Shown here in pieces: positions 32,906 to 41,260 of a stretch of 64,000 nucleotides of DNA. The notes under the pieces are model-generated. The model did no database searches and was not told the origin of the DNA. It saw nothing but the letters and a program-made list of their open reading frames with translations. The DNA lies in assembly GCA_910583785.1 (NCBI GenBank), contig CAJTZK010000002.1, forward strand, positions 271,990-335,989, read 5' to 3'. The position numbers and the translations under genes are program-made. How positions within the stretch are numbered: the stretch's first letter is position 1; each line of letters begins with the position of its first letter. Origin of the DNA: an uncultured Oscillibacter sp. (GTDB lineage: Bacteria; Bacillota; Clostridia; Oscillospirales; Oscillospiraceae).

Positions 32906-33060
32906 AGGCTCCCTCTCTCCCCTCTCCGGGCCCCCGCCCGGCTGTTTTCCCCTTTATCCGACATTATACCGATTGTTCCGCCAGCTGTCAATCTCCCCAA
33001 AGCCCGGTGGTTTTGTCCGGGTAATTCGGCGTTTTCGTGCTATCCCTCCCCTCCCCCTTC

Positions 33061-33069
33061 TGGTATAAT
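33061..33069 (+). promoter_or_regulatory. Extended -10 promoter of the MFS gene
   Basis: TGGTATAAT, about 37 nt upstream of the MFS start codon; no convincing -35. Confidence 0.6.
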
Positions 33070-33105
33070 CAAGGCGTTCTTCATATTTTAGGAGGATACC
33101 AGACT

Positions 33106-34263
33106 ATGGTCCACTTGCTTCTCGCGGTCATCTACCTCTCTTTTATCAGCCTGGGCCTGCCCGACGCCCTGCTGGGCGCGGCCTGGCCCTCTATGTACGC
33201 CGGGCTGGGCGTACCCGTGTCCTCTGCAGGCATCATTTCCATGATTATCGCCCTGGGCACCGTGGTCTCCAGCCTGCAATCCAGCCGCTTTACCCGCCGT
33301 TTCGGGGCGGGGCGGGTCACCGCCGCCAGCGTGGGGCTGACGGCCCTGGCCCTCCTGGGCTTCTCCCTCAGCGGCTCTTTTTGGCAGCTGTGCCTCTGGG
33401 CGGCGCCCTACGGCCTGGGGGCCGGGGCCGTGGACGCGGCGCTGAACAACTACGTGGCCCTGCATTACGCCAGCCGCCACATGAGCTGGCTCCACTGCAT
33501 GTGGGGCGTGGGGGCCTCCCTGGGGCCCTATTTCATGGGGCGCGCCCTCACCTCCGGCCAGGGCTGGCCCATGGGCTACCGCTGGATTGCCTTTTTACAG
33601 GCTGGCCTCGCCATCCTCCTGGTCCTGAGCCTCTCCCTCTGGACCCGGGGCGGGGGAAGCCGGGAGGGCCCCTCCGCCCAGCCCCTGACCCTGACCCAGG
33701 TTCTCCGCATCCCCGGGGTAATGTCCATGGTGGCCGCCTTCTTCTGCTACTGCGGCCTGGAACAGACCGCTGGCCTTTGGGCCAGCAGCTACCTGACGCT
33801 GGAAAAGGGCCTCCCGGCGGAGACGGCGGCGGGCTTTGCCAGCCTGTTCTTCCTGGGGATCACCGCCGGGCGGGGGCTCAGCGGCTTTTTGACCCTGGCC
33901 CTGAACGACCAGCAGATGGTCCGCCTGGGCCAGGGGACCGCCGCCCTGGGCATCCTGGCCCTGCTGCTGCCCGCGGGCGGGGAGGCCGCCTCCCTGGCGG
34001 GGCTGGTCCTGGTGGGCCTGGGGTGCGCCCCGGTCTATCCCTGCTTTATTCACGCCACCCCGGACCACTTTGGGGCGGAGAAGTCCCAAGCCGTCATCGG
34101 CGTCCAGATGGCCGGGGCCTACCTGGGCACCTGCCTGATGCCGCCCCTCTTTGGGCTCCTGGCCTCCCGGGTTACCCCGGCGCTGTTCCCGGCTTACCTG
34201 CTGGCGGTGCTGCTGGCCATGGCCGCCGCCCACGAGGGGCTCCTCCGGACCCGGCGGAAATAA
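33106..34263 (+). CDS. MFS transporter, fucose-permease-like fold
   Basis: 385 aa, twelve predicted membrane helices. The N-terminal GLPDALLGAAWPSMYAGLGVP and WLHCMWGVGASLGPYFMGRAL segments match the FHS/fucose-permease-like branch of the major facilitator superfamily, which usually moves sugars or related small molecules with protons or Na+. ATG 33106 follows AGGAGG. Substrate cannot be read from the sequence. Confidence 0.85.
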   Translation: MVHLLLAVIYLSFISLGLPDALLGAAWPSMYAGLGVPVSSAGIISMIIALGTVVSSLQSSRFTRRFGAGRVTAASVGLTALALLGFSLSGSFWQLCLWAAPYGLGAGAVDAALNNYVALHYASRHMSWLHCMWGVGASLGPYFMGRALTSGQGWPMGYRWIAFLQAGLAILLVLSLSLWTRGGGSREGPSAQPLTLTQVLRIPGVMSMVAAFFCYCGLEQTAGLWASSYLTLEKGLPAETAAGFASLFFLGITAGRGLSGFLTLALNDQQMVRLGQGTAALGILALLLPAGGEAASLAGLVLVGLGCAPVYPCFIHATPDHFGAEKSQAVIGVQMAGAYLGTCLMPPLFGLLASRVTPALFPAYLLAVLLAMAAAHEGLLRTRRK

Positions 34264-34336
34264 GCGGGAAGCCCCAGTCCAGGAATCCGGCCCGGCTTCC
34301 TCCCCCCTTTCCCCCGGGGCCCAATGCTCCTTCCGC

Positions 34337-35213
34337 CTAGGGGCTCAAATGGCGTTTCATCTCCTCCAGAAGGACCCCCGCCGCCGGGGAGAACACCGCG
34401 TACTTCTTCCAGGCAAAGAACAGCTTGGAATAGAGGGGCGGGGCCAGCGGGCGGAAGCAGAGCGGGCTGTCCGGCCTGGTGGCCGCCAGCTTGTCAAAGG
34501 AGAGCAGGCAGCCCAGGCCCTCCCGGGCCAGGGCCCCGCCGTTGTAGGCCAGGTTGCAGGTGGCCGCGAGGTTCAGCCTGTCCACCCTCTCCTGGAACCA
34601 GCCGGAGAGTTCCTTTTCCAGCCCCTGCCGGGGGCAGATCAGGGGCGCCTCCAGCAGGTCCTCCGGGGTGAGCGCCTCCTTTTCCGCCAGGGGGTGGTCC
34701 CGGCGCAGGATAACGCCCCAGGCGTCCGCGCCAGGCAGGGGGATGCAGTTGTATTGGGACAGGCCGCTGGATTCCATCAGCACAGCGAAGTCCAGCAGGC
34801 CCTGGTCCAGCCGCCGGGCCAGGCCGCTCCGGCCGCCGCTGTACAGGTGGACCCGGATGCGCGGGTACCGCGCCTGTACCGCCTTGATCCGCCGGACCAG
34901 GTATTTGACGCCGTCGGACTCGGCGGCGCCGATGTGGATGTCCCCGCCGCTGGCCTCCCCCAGGGCCTTGCATTCCTCCTCCGTCTTGTCCACCATGTCC
35001 AGGATTTCCTCCGCCCGTTTGCGCAGGAGCATCCCCTCCTCCGTCAGCCGGACGCTGAAGCTGCCGCAGACAAAGAGCTTCTTCCCCAGCTCGCCCTCCA
35101 GGTCTTTGAGCTGCTTGGACAGGGTCGGCTGGGAGAGGCGGAGCCCCGGCGGCGCGGGTGACGCTCCCCTCCTGGGCCACGGCGAGATAGTACCGCAAAA
35201 CGCGAAGTTCCAT
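34337..35213 (-). pseudogene. LysR-type regulator with a 2-nt lesion in its HTH
   Basis: ATG 35213 opens MELRVLRYYLAVAQEGSVTR, the standard LysR start, but after TRAA (about 35150) the frame is wrong; the expected RLSQPTLSKQLKDLEGELG continues in a second frame to the stop at 34337. The normal spacing (AAExLxLSQ) implies that two bases are missing in GCCGCC-GGGG-CTCC. The effector domain (about 90-290) is otherwise intact. It is a true pseudogene or an assembly error. It is divergent from the CMD-cupin gene across an intact palindromic operator, as for a normal LysR regulator. Confidence 0.8.
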
Positions 35214-35247
35214 GAAAGCACCTCCTGCTGCCAGTATAGCGGGAGGT

Positions 35248-35268
35248 GTTATTCTTTTTAAGAATAAC
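35248..35268. promoter_or_regulatory. Perfect palindrome, candidate LysR operator
   Basis: GTTATTCTT-TTT-AAGAATAAC: 9-bp perfect arms in the divergent intergenic space, about 20 nt upstream of the predicted -35 of the CMD-cupin gene. Position and symmetry fit a LysR-type binding site. Confidence 0.65.
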
Positions 35269-35288
35269 ATGATGTAGAAACCAAGTAT

Positions 35289-35317
35289 TTGCTATTTCAT
35301 CTTCCCGCTTATACAAT
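35289..35317 (+). promoter_or_regulatory. Promoter toward the CMD-cupin and AKR genes
   Basis: TTGCTA (35289-35294), 17-nt spacer, TACAAT (35312-35317). Confidence 0.6.
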
Positions 35318-35410
35318 AGGGGCCAAAGGAGCTGGCCCAACAGGCGCCATCCCCTTTGGCCAAGCGGAAACGCTCTTCCGGAACTACCTGGACGAAAGGA
35401 AGCGGTAACG

Positions 35411-36132
35411 ATGATTCAGCAGACTGCGGGCCGGGACCAGCTGGGGGATTTCGCCCCCAAATTCGCACAGCTCAATGACGACGTGCTCTTTGGCGAGGTC
35501 TGGAACCGGGAGGGCTTGTCCCTCAAAGCTGCGCTCCATCCTCACGGTGGCCCTGCTGGTGGGCAAGGGGCTGGTGGACCCGTCCTTCCAGTACCACGTG
35601 GAAAACGCCCGGAAAACGGCGTAACTAGGGACGAGATGGCGGAAATCCTGACCCACGCGGCCTTTTACGCCGGGTGGCCCAACGCCTGGGCGGCCTTCCG
35701 GGTAGCGGCGGAGGCCTACCGGGACGGTCCGGGCGCGGACGGCGGGATGTTCGGCCTGGGCCAGCCCAATTGGGACTATGCCCAGTATTTTACCGGAACC
35801 AGTTACCGGAATCCCCTCACCCCTCCCGGGGAGCCCATTTCCCTGGCCAACGTCACCTTTGAGCCAGGCTGCCGCAGCCACTGGCACATCCACCACGCCG
35901 CCAGGGGCGGCGGGCAGGTCTTGCTGTGCACCAACGGCCGGGGCTGGTATCAGGCCTGGGGCAGCGGCGCCCGGGAGCTCCATCCCGGCGGCGTGGCCTA
36001 TATTCCCAGCACTGGCACGGCGCGGCCAGGGACAGCTGGTTCAGCCACATTGCCCTGGAAGTCCCTGGGGAGGGCTGTTCCACCGAGTGGTGCGGGTGCG
36101 TGGACGACGGAGAGTATTGCGCCCTGCGCTGA
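35411..36132 (+). pseudogene. Carboxymuconolactone decarboxylase-cupin fusion, broken
   Basis: ATG 35411 starts a CMD/AhpD-like domain (about 1-100, FAQLNDDVLFGEVWNR) followed by a cupin (WHIHHAARGGGQVLLCTNGR, with HxH metal ligands). Three lesions are visible by comparing frames with the family pattern. Near 35530 one extra base lies before SILTVALLVGKG. Near 35617 one A is missing from the AAAA run before GVTRDEMAEILTH; these two compensate. Near 36010 about ten bases are missing before HWHGAARDSWFSHIALEVP, after which the frame is lost, so the true C-terminus to the TGA at 36130-36132 is out of frame. Such fusions act in peroxide/quinone-type redox reactions; the exact role is unknown. Confidence 0.75.
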
Positions 36133-36147
36133 AAAAAGGAGGTATTA

Positions 36148-37416
36148 TGTATAAGAAACGATGGCTCAGCTTTCTGCTGCTCTGCCTGCTCCTCACCATG
36201 CCCTCCTGCGCGGTGGGCCCAGGCCAGCCTGCGGCGGACCAGGCGGGCGGCGCGGTCTGGACGGCGGCCCTGGAGGACAACCCTTCCGCCGCGGCCTGGA
36301 GGGAGCTTCTGTCCAAGGGGCCGCTGGTGGTGGACATGCACGATTACGGCGGGTTTGAGAAGGTGGGCAGCATTGGCGCGGGCCTCCCCCCAGAGCAACC
36401 GCCAGGTTAACGCCAAGCCAGGGGATGTCATTCTCTACCAGGGCAGCCGCGTCACCATCTACTACGGGGAGAACTCTTGGAATGTCACCCCTCTGGGGCA
36501 CATTGGCGGCGTGACGGGGGCCGGGCTCCGGGAAGCACTGAAGGCTGGCGGCGGCCATGTCTCCGTCACCTTTTCCCTGGAGGGCCCGCGGCGGGACCAT
36601 GCGGGAGTATTTGACCTGGAGCGCGGAAGCGTGAGGCTGAACAGCGGTTACACCATGCCCATCAACAGCCTGGGCACCTATAGCCTGGCGTGGGAAACCT
36701 GCGCCAGTGCTGTCAAAGCCGCCTTGGCCCACGGAGTGCGGCTCTTTGACACGGCCTCCATATACCGCAACGAAGCCGGGGTGGGCCAGGCCATCCGGGA
36801 GTCCGGCGTTCCCCGTGAGGAGATTTTTGTCACTCCCAAGCTCTATCCGGGCAGCCAGTATGACCACCCGGAGGAAGCCATTCAAGACGCGCTGGACAAG
36901 CTGGGCATCGGCTACATCGACATGATGCTGCTGCACCGCCCCGGCCGGAACGACGGAAAGGCCTACAAGGCTATGGAACAGGCCGTGGCGGAGGGCAAAA
37001 TCTGTTCCATCGGCCTGTCTAACTGGTATGTCAAAGAGCTGGAGGAATTTCTGCCCCAGGTGTCCATCACCCCGGCGCTGGTGCAGAATAAAATCCATCC
37101 CTTCTATCGGGAAAACGACGTGATTCCCTATATCCAGGACCTGGGCATTGTGGTACAGGGCTGGTATCCCCTTGGAGGCCGGGGCCATACGGCGGAGCTG
37201 CTGGGCAACGAGGTCATCTCCGGAATTGCGGAGGCCCACGGGAAGTCCTCCGCCCAGGTAATCCTCCGGTGGAACCTGCAAAAGGGCGTGGCGGTCATCC
37301 CCGGCTCCAGCAACGCGGAGCATATCCGGGAAAATACGGAGCTGTATGGCTTTACGCTGAGCGATGCGGAAATGGCGCAGATCAACGCCCTGGACCGGAG
37401 GGAAAAACACGATTGA
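36148..37416 (+). pseudogene. Cyclophilin-like/aldo-keto reductase fusion, frameshifted
   Basis: ATG 36148 (after AAAAAGGAGG) encodes a lipoprotein-like signal (LLLCLLLTMPSCAVG) and the start of a cyclophilin-like fold. At the C-run near 36390 the frame breaks; one fewer C would give LPQSNRQVNAKPGDVILYQG and continue through the cyclophilin-like part into an aldo/keto reductase domain (from about 36640: LNSGYTMPINSLGTYSL). The AKR part is complete: D and Y in RLFDTASIYRNE, K in VTPKLYP, H in LLHRPG, and the GLSNWYVKELEEFLPQV cofactor loop. It would reduce carbonyls with NADPH. The downstream 990 nt could still be translated from an internal start (M at 36658 or 36355). Confidence 0.8.
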
Positions 37417-37445
37417 TACTAAGCTCATTTTATCTAGCCAGCACG

Positions 37446-37489
37446 AGCACCCGCCGGACGGAATCCGGCGGGTGCTCCTTATATTTTTG
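37446..37489 (+). terminator. Terminator after the AKR gene
   Basis: GAGCACCCGCCGG and CCGGCGGGTGCTC form a 13-bp stem with an ACGGAAT loop, followed by CTTATATTTTT. Confidence 0.9.
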
Positions 37490-38020
37490 GCCTACAGCCG
37501 GATATATTTTATAGGCCGGAAAACAGTTTCCAAACTTCGGGCATGTTTGAAAATGCCCAAACGGTGGTTTTCCCTCTGGGACAGCGTTAAAAAATCTTGA
37601 AGTACGCCAGGTATCCCCGGGATTTTTTCCTTGTCTGAAAAAATGTCCCGGTTATTCCGCCGTTTATCAAATAAGCCCTGGAGTTGGAGAGTGGAAAGAG
37701 CGTCTACCCTATTTCAGGTGATCCCAAAACAGCCGCCAGTTCTCCAGTAAATATCGCCATGCTGCTTCTCGATTTTCAGGCGGAGGAGAAAAGGGGCATC
37801 TTTTATGAAAGACTATACTGCCCCAGTTCTATGTTCAAGCGGACATACGAGAATGCTTTCAGGGAGCAAAATCCTATAAATAAGGCAGGTTTCCCTAAGC
37901 CCGGAAGAGACGAAACTATCCGCGGGGAGATGGATAGTTGCACGGCCGGGAACACCCACTCCATCATAGGGTTCCTTGCAAAAGAACTACGTACATCATA
38001 AAGAAGACGGAAACAAAACA

Positions 38021-38201
38021 TGGCATTGCAGGTTTTCCCCCTCACCGTCCCTGGCATGCTCACGCCTCCATTGCAATTCTCCCTGGTACAGCTATCACGT
38101 CTGCTAACCGGAAACTTAGTCGCTCTGATATTGCAGCAGCTCTCAAAATGTATACTCACATCCCAATCCAGAAGCCTAAGAAAGAAGGCGCTGTTTTTTA
38201 A
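38021..38201 (+). pseudogene. Tyrosine recombinase, C-terminal remnant
   Basis: About 60 codons without a start: AGFPPHRPWHAHASIAIL, then NRKLSRSDIAAALKMYTHIP. This aligns by eye with the integrase pattern PHxxRHTHASLAI ... RLGHSDIxTTLxxYTH. The box II arginine (R in RHTH) reads as P-W, and GH in the LGHSD element is S-R, so it is catalytically dead. The catalytic Y (MYTH) survives. No upstream N-terminal part was found in 37490-38020, which otherwise contains nothing recognisable. Confidence 0.7.
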
Positions 38202-38350
38202 ACACCCTCAAAAATAGAAAAACAGGAAAAGCAAGAAGCTGGCCAAGAACAAACTCCCACCCAGCTTCCCTATTTTGTCTCTGCTTCTCAATGATTTCCC
38301 AAGGGCCCCCATATATTTCACAAAGAACCTTAAAAACAAAAACCCCAGAA

Positions 38351-38374
38351 CCACAATGGTTCTGGGAAAATCTT
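38351..38374 (+). terminator. Hairpin next to the tRNA-Thr fragment
   Basis: CCCAGAACC-ACAAT-GGTTCTGGG followed by AAAATCTTC, with an A-run before it. It would also work on the minus strand. Confidence 0.6.
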
Positions 38375-38376
38375 CA

Positions 38377-38421
38377 TGGAGCTGCTGGGCGGATTCGAAC
38401 CGCCGACCTCACCCTTACCAA
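38377..38421 (-). other. 3' fragment of tRNA-Thr(GGT): integration site scar
   Basis: Minus strand, 45 nt. It begins exactly in the anticodon loop (TTGGTAA), continues with GGGTG (3' anticodon stem), the variable region, the T-arm GGCGG-TTCGAAT-CCGCC, acceptor half CAGCAGC, discriminator T and CCA. The 5' half is missing; the upstream bases do not pair. A tRNA fragment running from the anticodon loop to the 3' end is the classic displaced attachment-site scar of a tyrosine-recombinase element. Confidence 0.8.
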
Positions 38422-38532
38422 CTGCCATGGTAATATTTTTCACATATTTTCCACTTGTTTATAGCCGTTTTTGTTCTATTTCATTTGCTTTCCAACACTC
38501 TTTGAAAACAGCATTTCCATGTGTTCCACACC

Positions 38533-38556
38533 TGTCTGTGGCTGATTATGTGGTCA
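38533..38556 (+). repeat. Left TGTGGTCA-type repeat of the island
   Basis: TGTCTGTGG, six variable bases, ATGTGGTCA. The same 9 + 9 pattern with the same spacing and orientation recurs at 52140-52163 right after the integrases. Within it TGTGG recurs 12 nt apart. This is consistent with integrase arm-type sites near both ends. 38600-38870 holds no gene. Confidence 0.55.
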
Positions 38557-38871
38557 GAAACCCTTGCGGCACTTGAGGTTTCAAGCCAGGAGCAACATTA
38601 TTTTAACTCAAGGAAGTGGTCAAATTTGAATCAGGCTGTCTTAACCGGCTGTCAACTCAGAGGAAATATCAAGCGATGAATTGCACCTCCGTCTACAATG
38701 ATAAGCAGATTTCCTAAAGTCCTGTCGCACAAAGATACTGTATAATTTGCTTGCTTTTTACCTCTGTATTTCTACATTTTATTCCCGAAAATCGCTCGAC
38801 TTACGGACTCCATTCCAGTATTGTATTGCTTGCAAAAGTACCCCAAAATATGGAATACAGGAGGAAAACGT

Positions 38872-39651
38872 ATGACCAGCATGAAAAAACGCATTTCCGC
38901 CGCACTGACCGCGGCCACCCTCACTATCGTTCTCACCATCCCCGCAATGGCAGCGGAGGCGACTGACGAAACCGTCCGGGTGAGTAGCTACAAGGGTAGT
39001 TTCCTGGAAGTGGGAGAGCGCAGTGGCCTCATCATCGGCCCCAGCGGTACGGAGTACGCCGTCACCTCCAGCGACCCGGACACGGTGGCGGTGGAGCAAG
39101 TGCTGACCTTCTGGGTGGCTGTCGCCAAGGCGGAAGGCACTGCGGAGATTACCGCATCCAACAGCGCCGGGGAGCGCGGGAGCGTAACATTGACAGTCGG
39201 CTCCACAGCCCCCATCACACCGGAACCTCCCGACAGCGGGGACAGTTCCGACCTGACGGACAACCTGGAGATACGCCAAGAGATAATCCGGCTCATCAAC
39301 CAGACCCGAAAGACCAATGAGGTGCCAGAACTACCTGTCAACGAGGCTCTGATGAACGCCGCCCAAGCCTGCTCCAACCGGCGCTACACCTGGCATCACG
39401 TTTTGGAGGAAAGCAAGGCCGCTGTTGATGCCGGCTACCCCTACGGCTTCGGCGATAACCTCACCGTGTTCACCGGCACAGCCGATGCCGCCCAACGCGC
39501 CGTCGACAACTGGACTAACTCTCCCGGACACTTCCAGACGATGATCGACCCGAGATGCGACTGCATCGGTGTGGGCGTGACCCAGTACGACGGGATTACA
39601 TACTGCTATATGTTTGTCGGAATACCCAACAGCGTCAACTTCTACGCATAA
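38872..39651 (+). CDS. Secreted CAP-domain protein with Ig-like N-domain
   Basis: 259 aa. Signal peptide (about 1-28, KKRISAALTAATLTIVLTIPA), a bacterial Ig-like 2 type beta domain (about 33-105, YAVTSSDPDTVAVEQVLTFW, VAKAEGTAEITASNSAGERG), a short Pro/Ser linker, and a CAP/SCP domain (about 125-259) with EIIRLINQTRKTNEVPELPV, AVDNWTNSPGHFQTMIDPR and IGVGVTQYDG. The tetrad histidine HTS/GHR element is altered (WHHV and GHF). CAP proteins are extracellular; no enzymatic activity can be assigned. ATG 38872 is preceded by AGGAGG. First intact gene inside the island's left side. Confidence 0.88.
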   Translation: MTSMKKRISAALTAATLTIVLTIPAMAAEATDETVRVSSYKGSFLEVGERSGLIIGPSGTEYAVTSSDPDTVAVEQVLTFWVAVAKAEGTAEITASNSAGERGSVTLTVGSTAPITPEPPDSGDSSDLTDNLEIRQEIIRLINQTRKTNEVPELPVNEALMNAAQACSNRRYTWHHVLEESKAAVDAGYPYGFGDNLTVFTGTADAAQRAVDNWTNSPGHFQTMIDPRCDCIGVGVTQYDGITYCYMFVGIPNSVNFYA

Positions 39652-39666
39652 CCAGATATGAAACAA

Positions 39667-39703
39667 AGCGGTGCGTTCCGGGTAGTGGAACGCACCGTTT
39701 TCT
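39667..39703 (+). terminator. Terminator of the CAP gene
   Basis: CGGTGCGTTCC and GGAACGCACCG form an 11-bp stem with a GGGTAGT loop, followed by TTTTCTG. Confidence 0.9.
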
Positions 39704-39848
39704 GTTAATTGTGAAAGTACCCTGTCAAATATTGCGTAGCAGAAAACAAAGAAAAGGGGACCGCATAACTGACATGACTGTTTCTGGGTTCCCATCTAAT
39801 AGCGCATTATCTGCTTAGATGCATTTAATTATCCTCTGCTATCGTTTA

Positions 39849-39879
39849 TACCTGCACTTTTTTCAAATAAATGCAGGTA
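39849..39879. promoter_or_regulatory. Inverted repeat upstream of the Fic promoter
   Basis: TACCTGCA and TGCAGGTA, perfect 8-bp arms 15 nt apart, ending 7 nt before the -35 box. Candidate operator; a terminator is less likely because the T-run lies inside the loop. Confidence 0.5.
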
Positions 39880-39885
39880 ATTGTC

Positions 39886-39914
39886 TTGACATCTGAGATA
39901 AACCATGCTATAAT
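39886..39914 (+). promoter_or_regulatory. Consensus promoter of the class II fic gene
   Basis: TTGACA (39886-39891), 17-nt spacer, TATAAT (39909-39914): a perfect sigma-A promoter. Transcription would begin near 39921, so an in-frame ATG at 39920 cannot be the translation start. Confidence 0.9.
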
Positions 39915-39949
39915 CACGAATGAAAAAATTTCTCCCGGAGGTGTCTGAT

Positions 39950-41017
39950 ATGTTAAGATTTCTTAGGGAGCGAAAACAGGATTACGACGCCAATACATTT
40001 ATCGGTGAATTATTTGAAGCGTCAAAGTGTTTAGGTATCTTAGAAGCTAAAATCGCAGGATATCAATTTGATCGTATTTTAGTTCCTATGCTACACAAAA
40101 AAGAGGCCATTTCGACTATGTATATCGAAGGCACTCAAACAACCCTCAGCGATATTTTTGAAAGTGAGATTAGTTCACAGCCAAGTACGGATAAAACCAT
40201 CAAGGAGGCAAATAACCATAGCCGTAGTATACTATATGGGGCAGAGTATCTACGCAGTAATCCTTTTTCACACTCGTTTATCAAAGAATTACACAAGTTA
40301 ATTCTGCACAGTATTGTTCCCCCAGCAAAAGAAAATTCTCTTGGCAAATATAAGGAAATCGACAACAAAATTGTAAACAGTATGGGTTCAGTTGTTTTTA
40401 TTCCCCCTTCATACACTGAAACTAAAAAATATATGGATGAACTTATCGATTACATGAATGACGTAAATGATGGCATTAATCCCTTAGTCAAAGCAGCCAT
40501 CATCCATTCTCAATTCGAGTCGATTCATCCATTTGAAGATGGAAATGGGCGTGTTGGTCGATTGCTTATTAGCCTACACTTATATAAAGCACGGGTAATA
40601 AATTTTCCTTTCTTTTATATGAGCGAAGCCATCAGCCAAGATAAACGCATATATTACAATATGTTGACAGCATCAAGAGAGAATAGCTATGATGAGTGGA
40701 TCAGGTTTTTTCTAAAAAAATGTATCGTACAGGCTCACAAGCACATTGAATATATCGATTCACTCAATCGGCTGTATGAAAAAACCAGGCGCACATTGCA
40801 AGCAACATTAAATAGTCCTAAATTTGACCAGATCACCGAATGTATTTATACTCAGCCAATTTTAACATCTTCCTATTTAGCTGAGAAACTGAATGTGAGT
40901 ATCGGGCAAGCAAAACGTTACCTTGACACATTGGAGAGCGCACATATTTTGCAAGGTAGCGACAACAAGCGCAATAGAAAGTATTATTTTATGGATTTGT
41001 TAGACTTGGCTCGCTAA
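39950..41017 (+). CDS. Class II Fic protein (self-inhibited AMP transferase)
   Basis: 355 aa. The Fic motif is HPFEDGNGRVGR with the catalytic H193. An inhibitory motif S/T-x3-E-G/N lies N-terminal at T56-M-Y-I-E-G61, which defines class II Fic enzymes whose own helix blocks ATP. A C-terminal winged-helix-like region (about 290-355, SSYLAEKLNVSIGQAKRYLD) follows. The substrate protein is unknown. ATG 39950 is chosen for GGAGGTG at 8 nt and because the promoter excludes ATG 39920. It is strikingly AT-rich against the GC-rich chromosome: a recent import. Terminator-like hairpin GCCGGG/CCCGGC at 41070-41088. Confidence 0.92.
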   Translation: MLRFLRERKQDYDANTFIGELFEASKCLGILEAKIAGYQFDRILVPMLHKKEAISTMYIEGTQTTLSDIFESEISSQPSTDKTIKEANNHSRSILYGAEYLRSNPFSHSFIKELHKLILHSIVPPAKENSLGKYKEIDNKIVNSMGSVVFIPPSYTETKKYMDELIDYMNDVNDGINPLVKAAIIHSQFESIHPFEDGNGRVGRLLISLHLYKARVINFPFFYMSEAISQDKRIYYNMLTASRENSYDEWIRFFLKKCIVQAHKHIEYIDSLNRLYEKTRRTLQATLNSPKFDQITECIYTQPILTSSYLAEKLNVSIGQAKRYLDTLESAHILQGSDNKRNRKYYFMDLLDLAR

Positions 41018-41067
41018 ATATTCACAACGCTTTACTAAAATATTACGCAGGTTTAGGCAACGAAAAA

Positions 41068-41088
41068 ACGCCGGGTTCCCCCGGCGCT
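41068..41088 (+). terminator. Hairpin after the class II fic gene
   Basis: ACGCCGGG-TTCC-CCCGGCGC with A-run before and CTCTT after. 41089-41260 has no recognised gene. Confidence 0.6.
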
Positions 41089-41260
41089 CTTAGGCGACAA
41101 AGCACGGCGAATGGTACTTCATCGATTGTGGCAGATTGAGTTTACCATGATTTGCGGCCGAATGCAAGTAAAATCTGTCGTCTGAAAAGAGGTGAAACAG
41201 GAGCGTTTCCTCCGCTGTGTGTCGACGATAGATATTTTATTTGTAAAGAGGTGTAATTTA

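Noticed and set aside
37684..38001. 105-codon frame left of the integrase remnant
   Set aside because: No ribosome site, no domain pattern, mixed composition; region looks like debris.
39920..39949. ATG 39920 as start of the class II fic gene
   Set aside because: It lies at the predicted transcription start and has no ribosome site; ATG 39950 has GGAGGTG.
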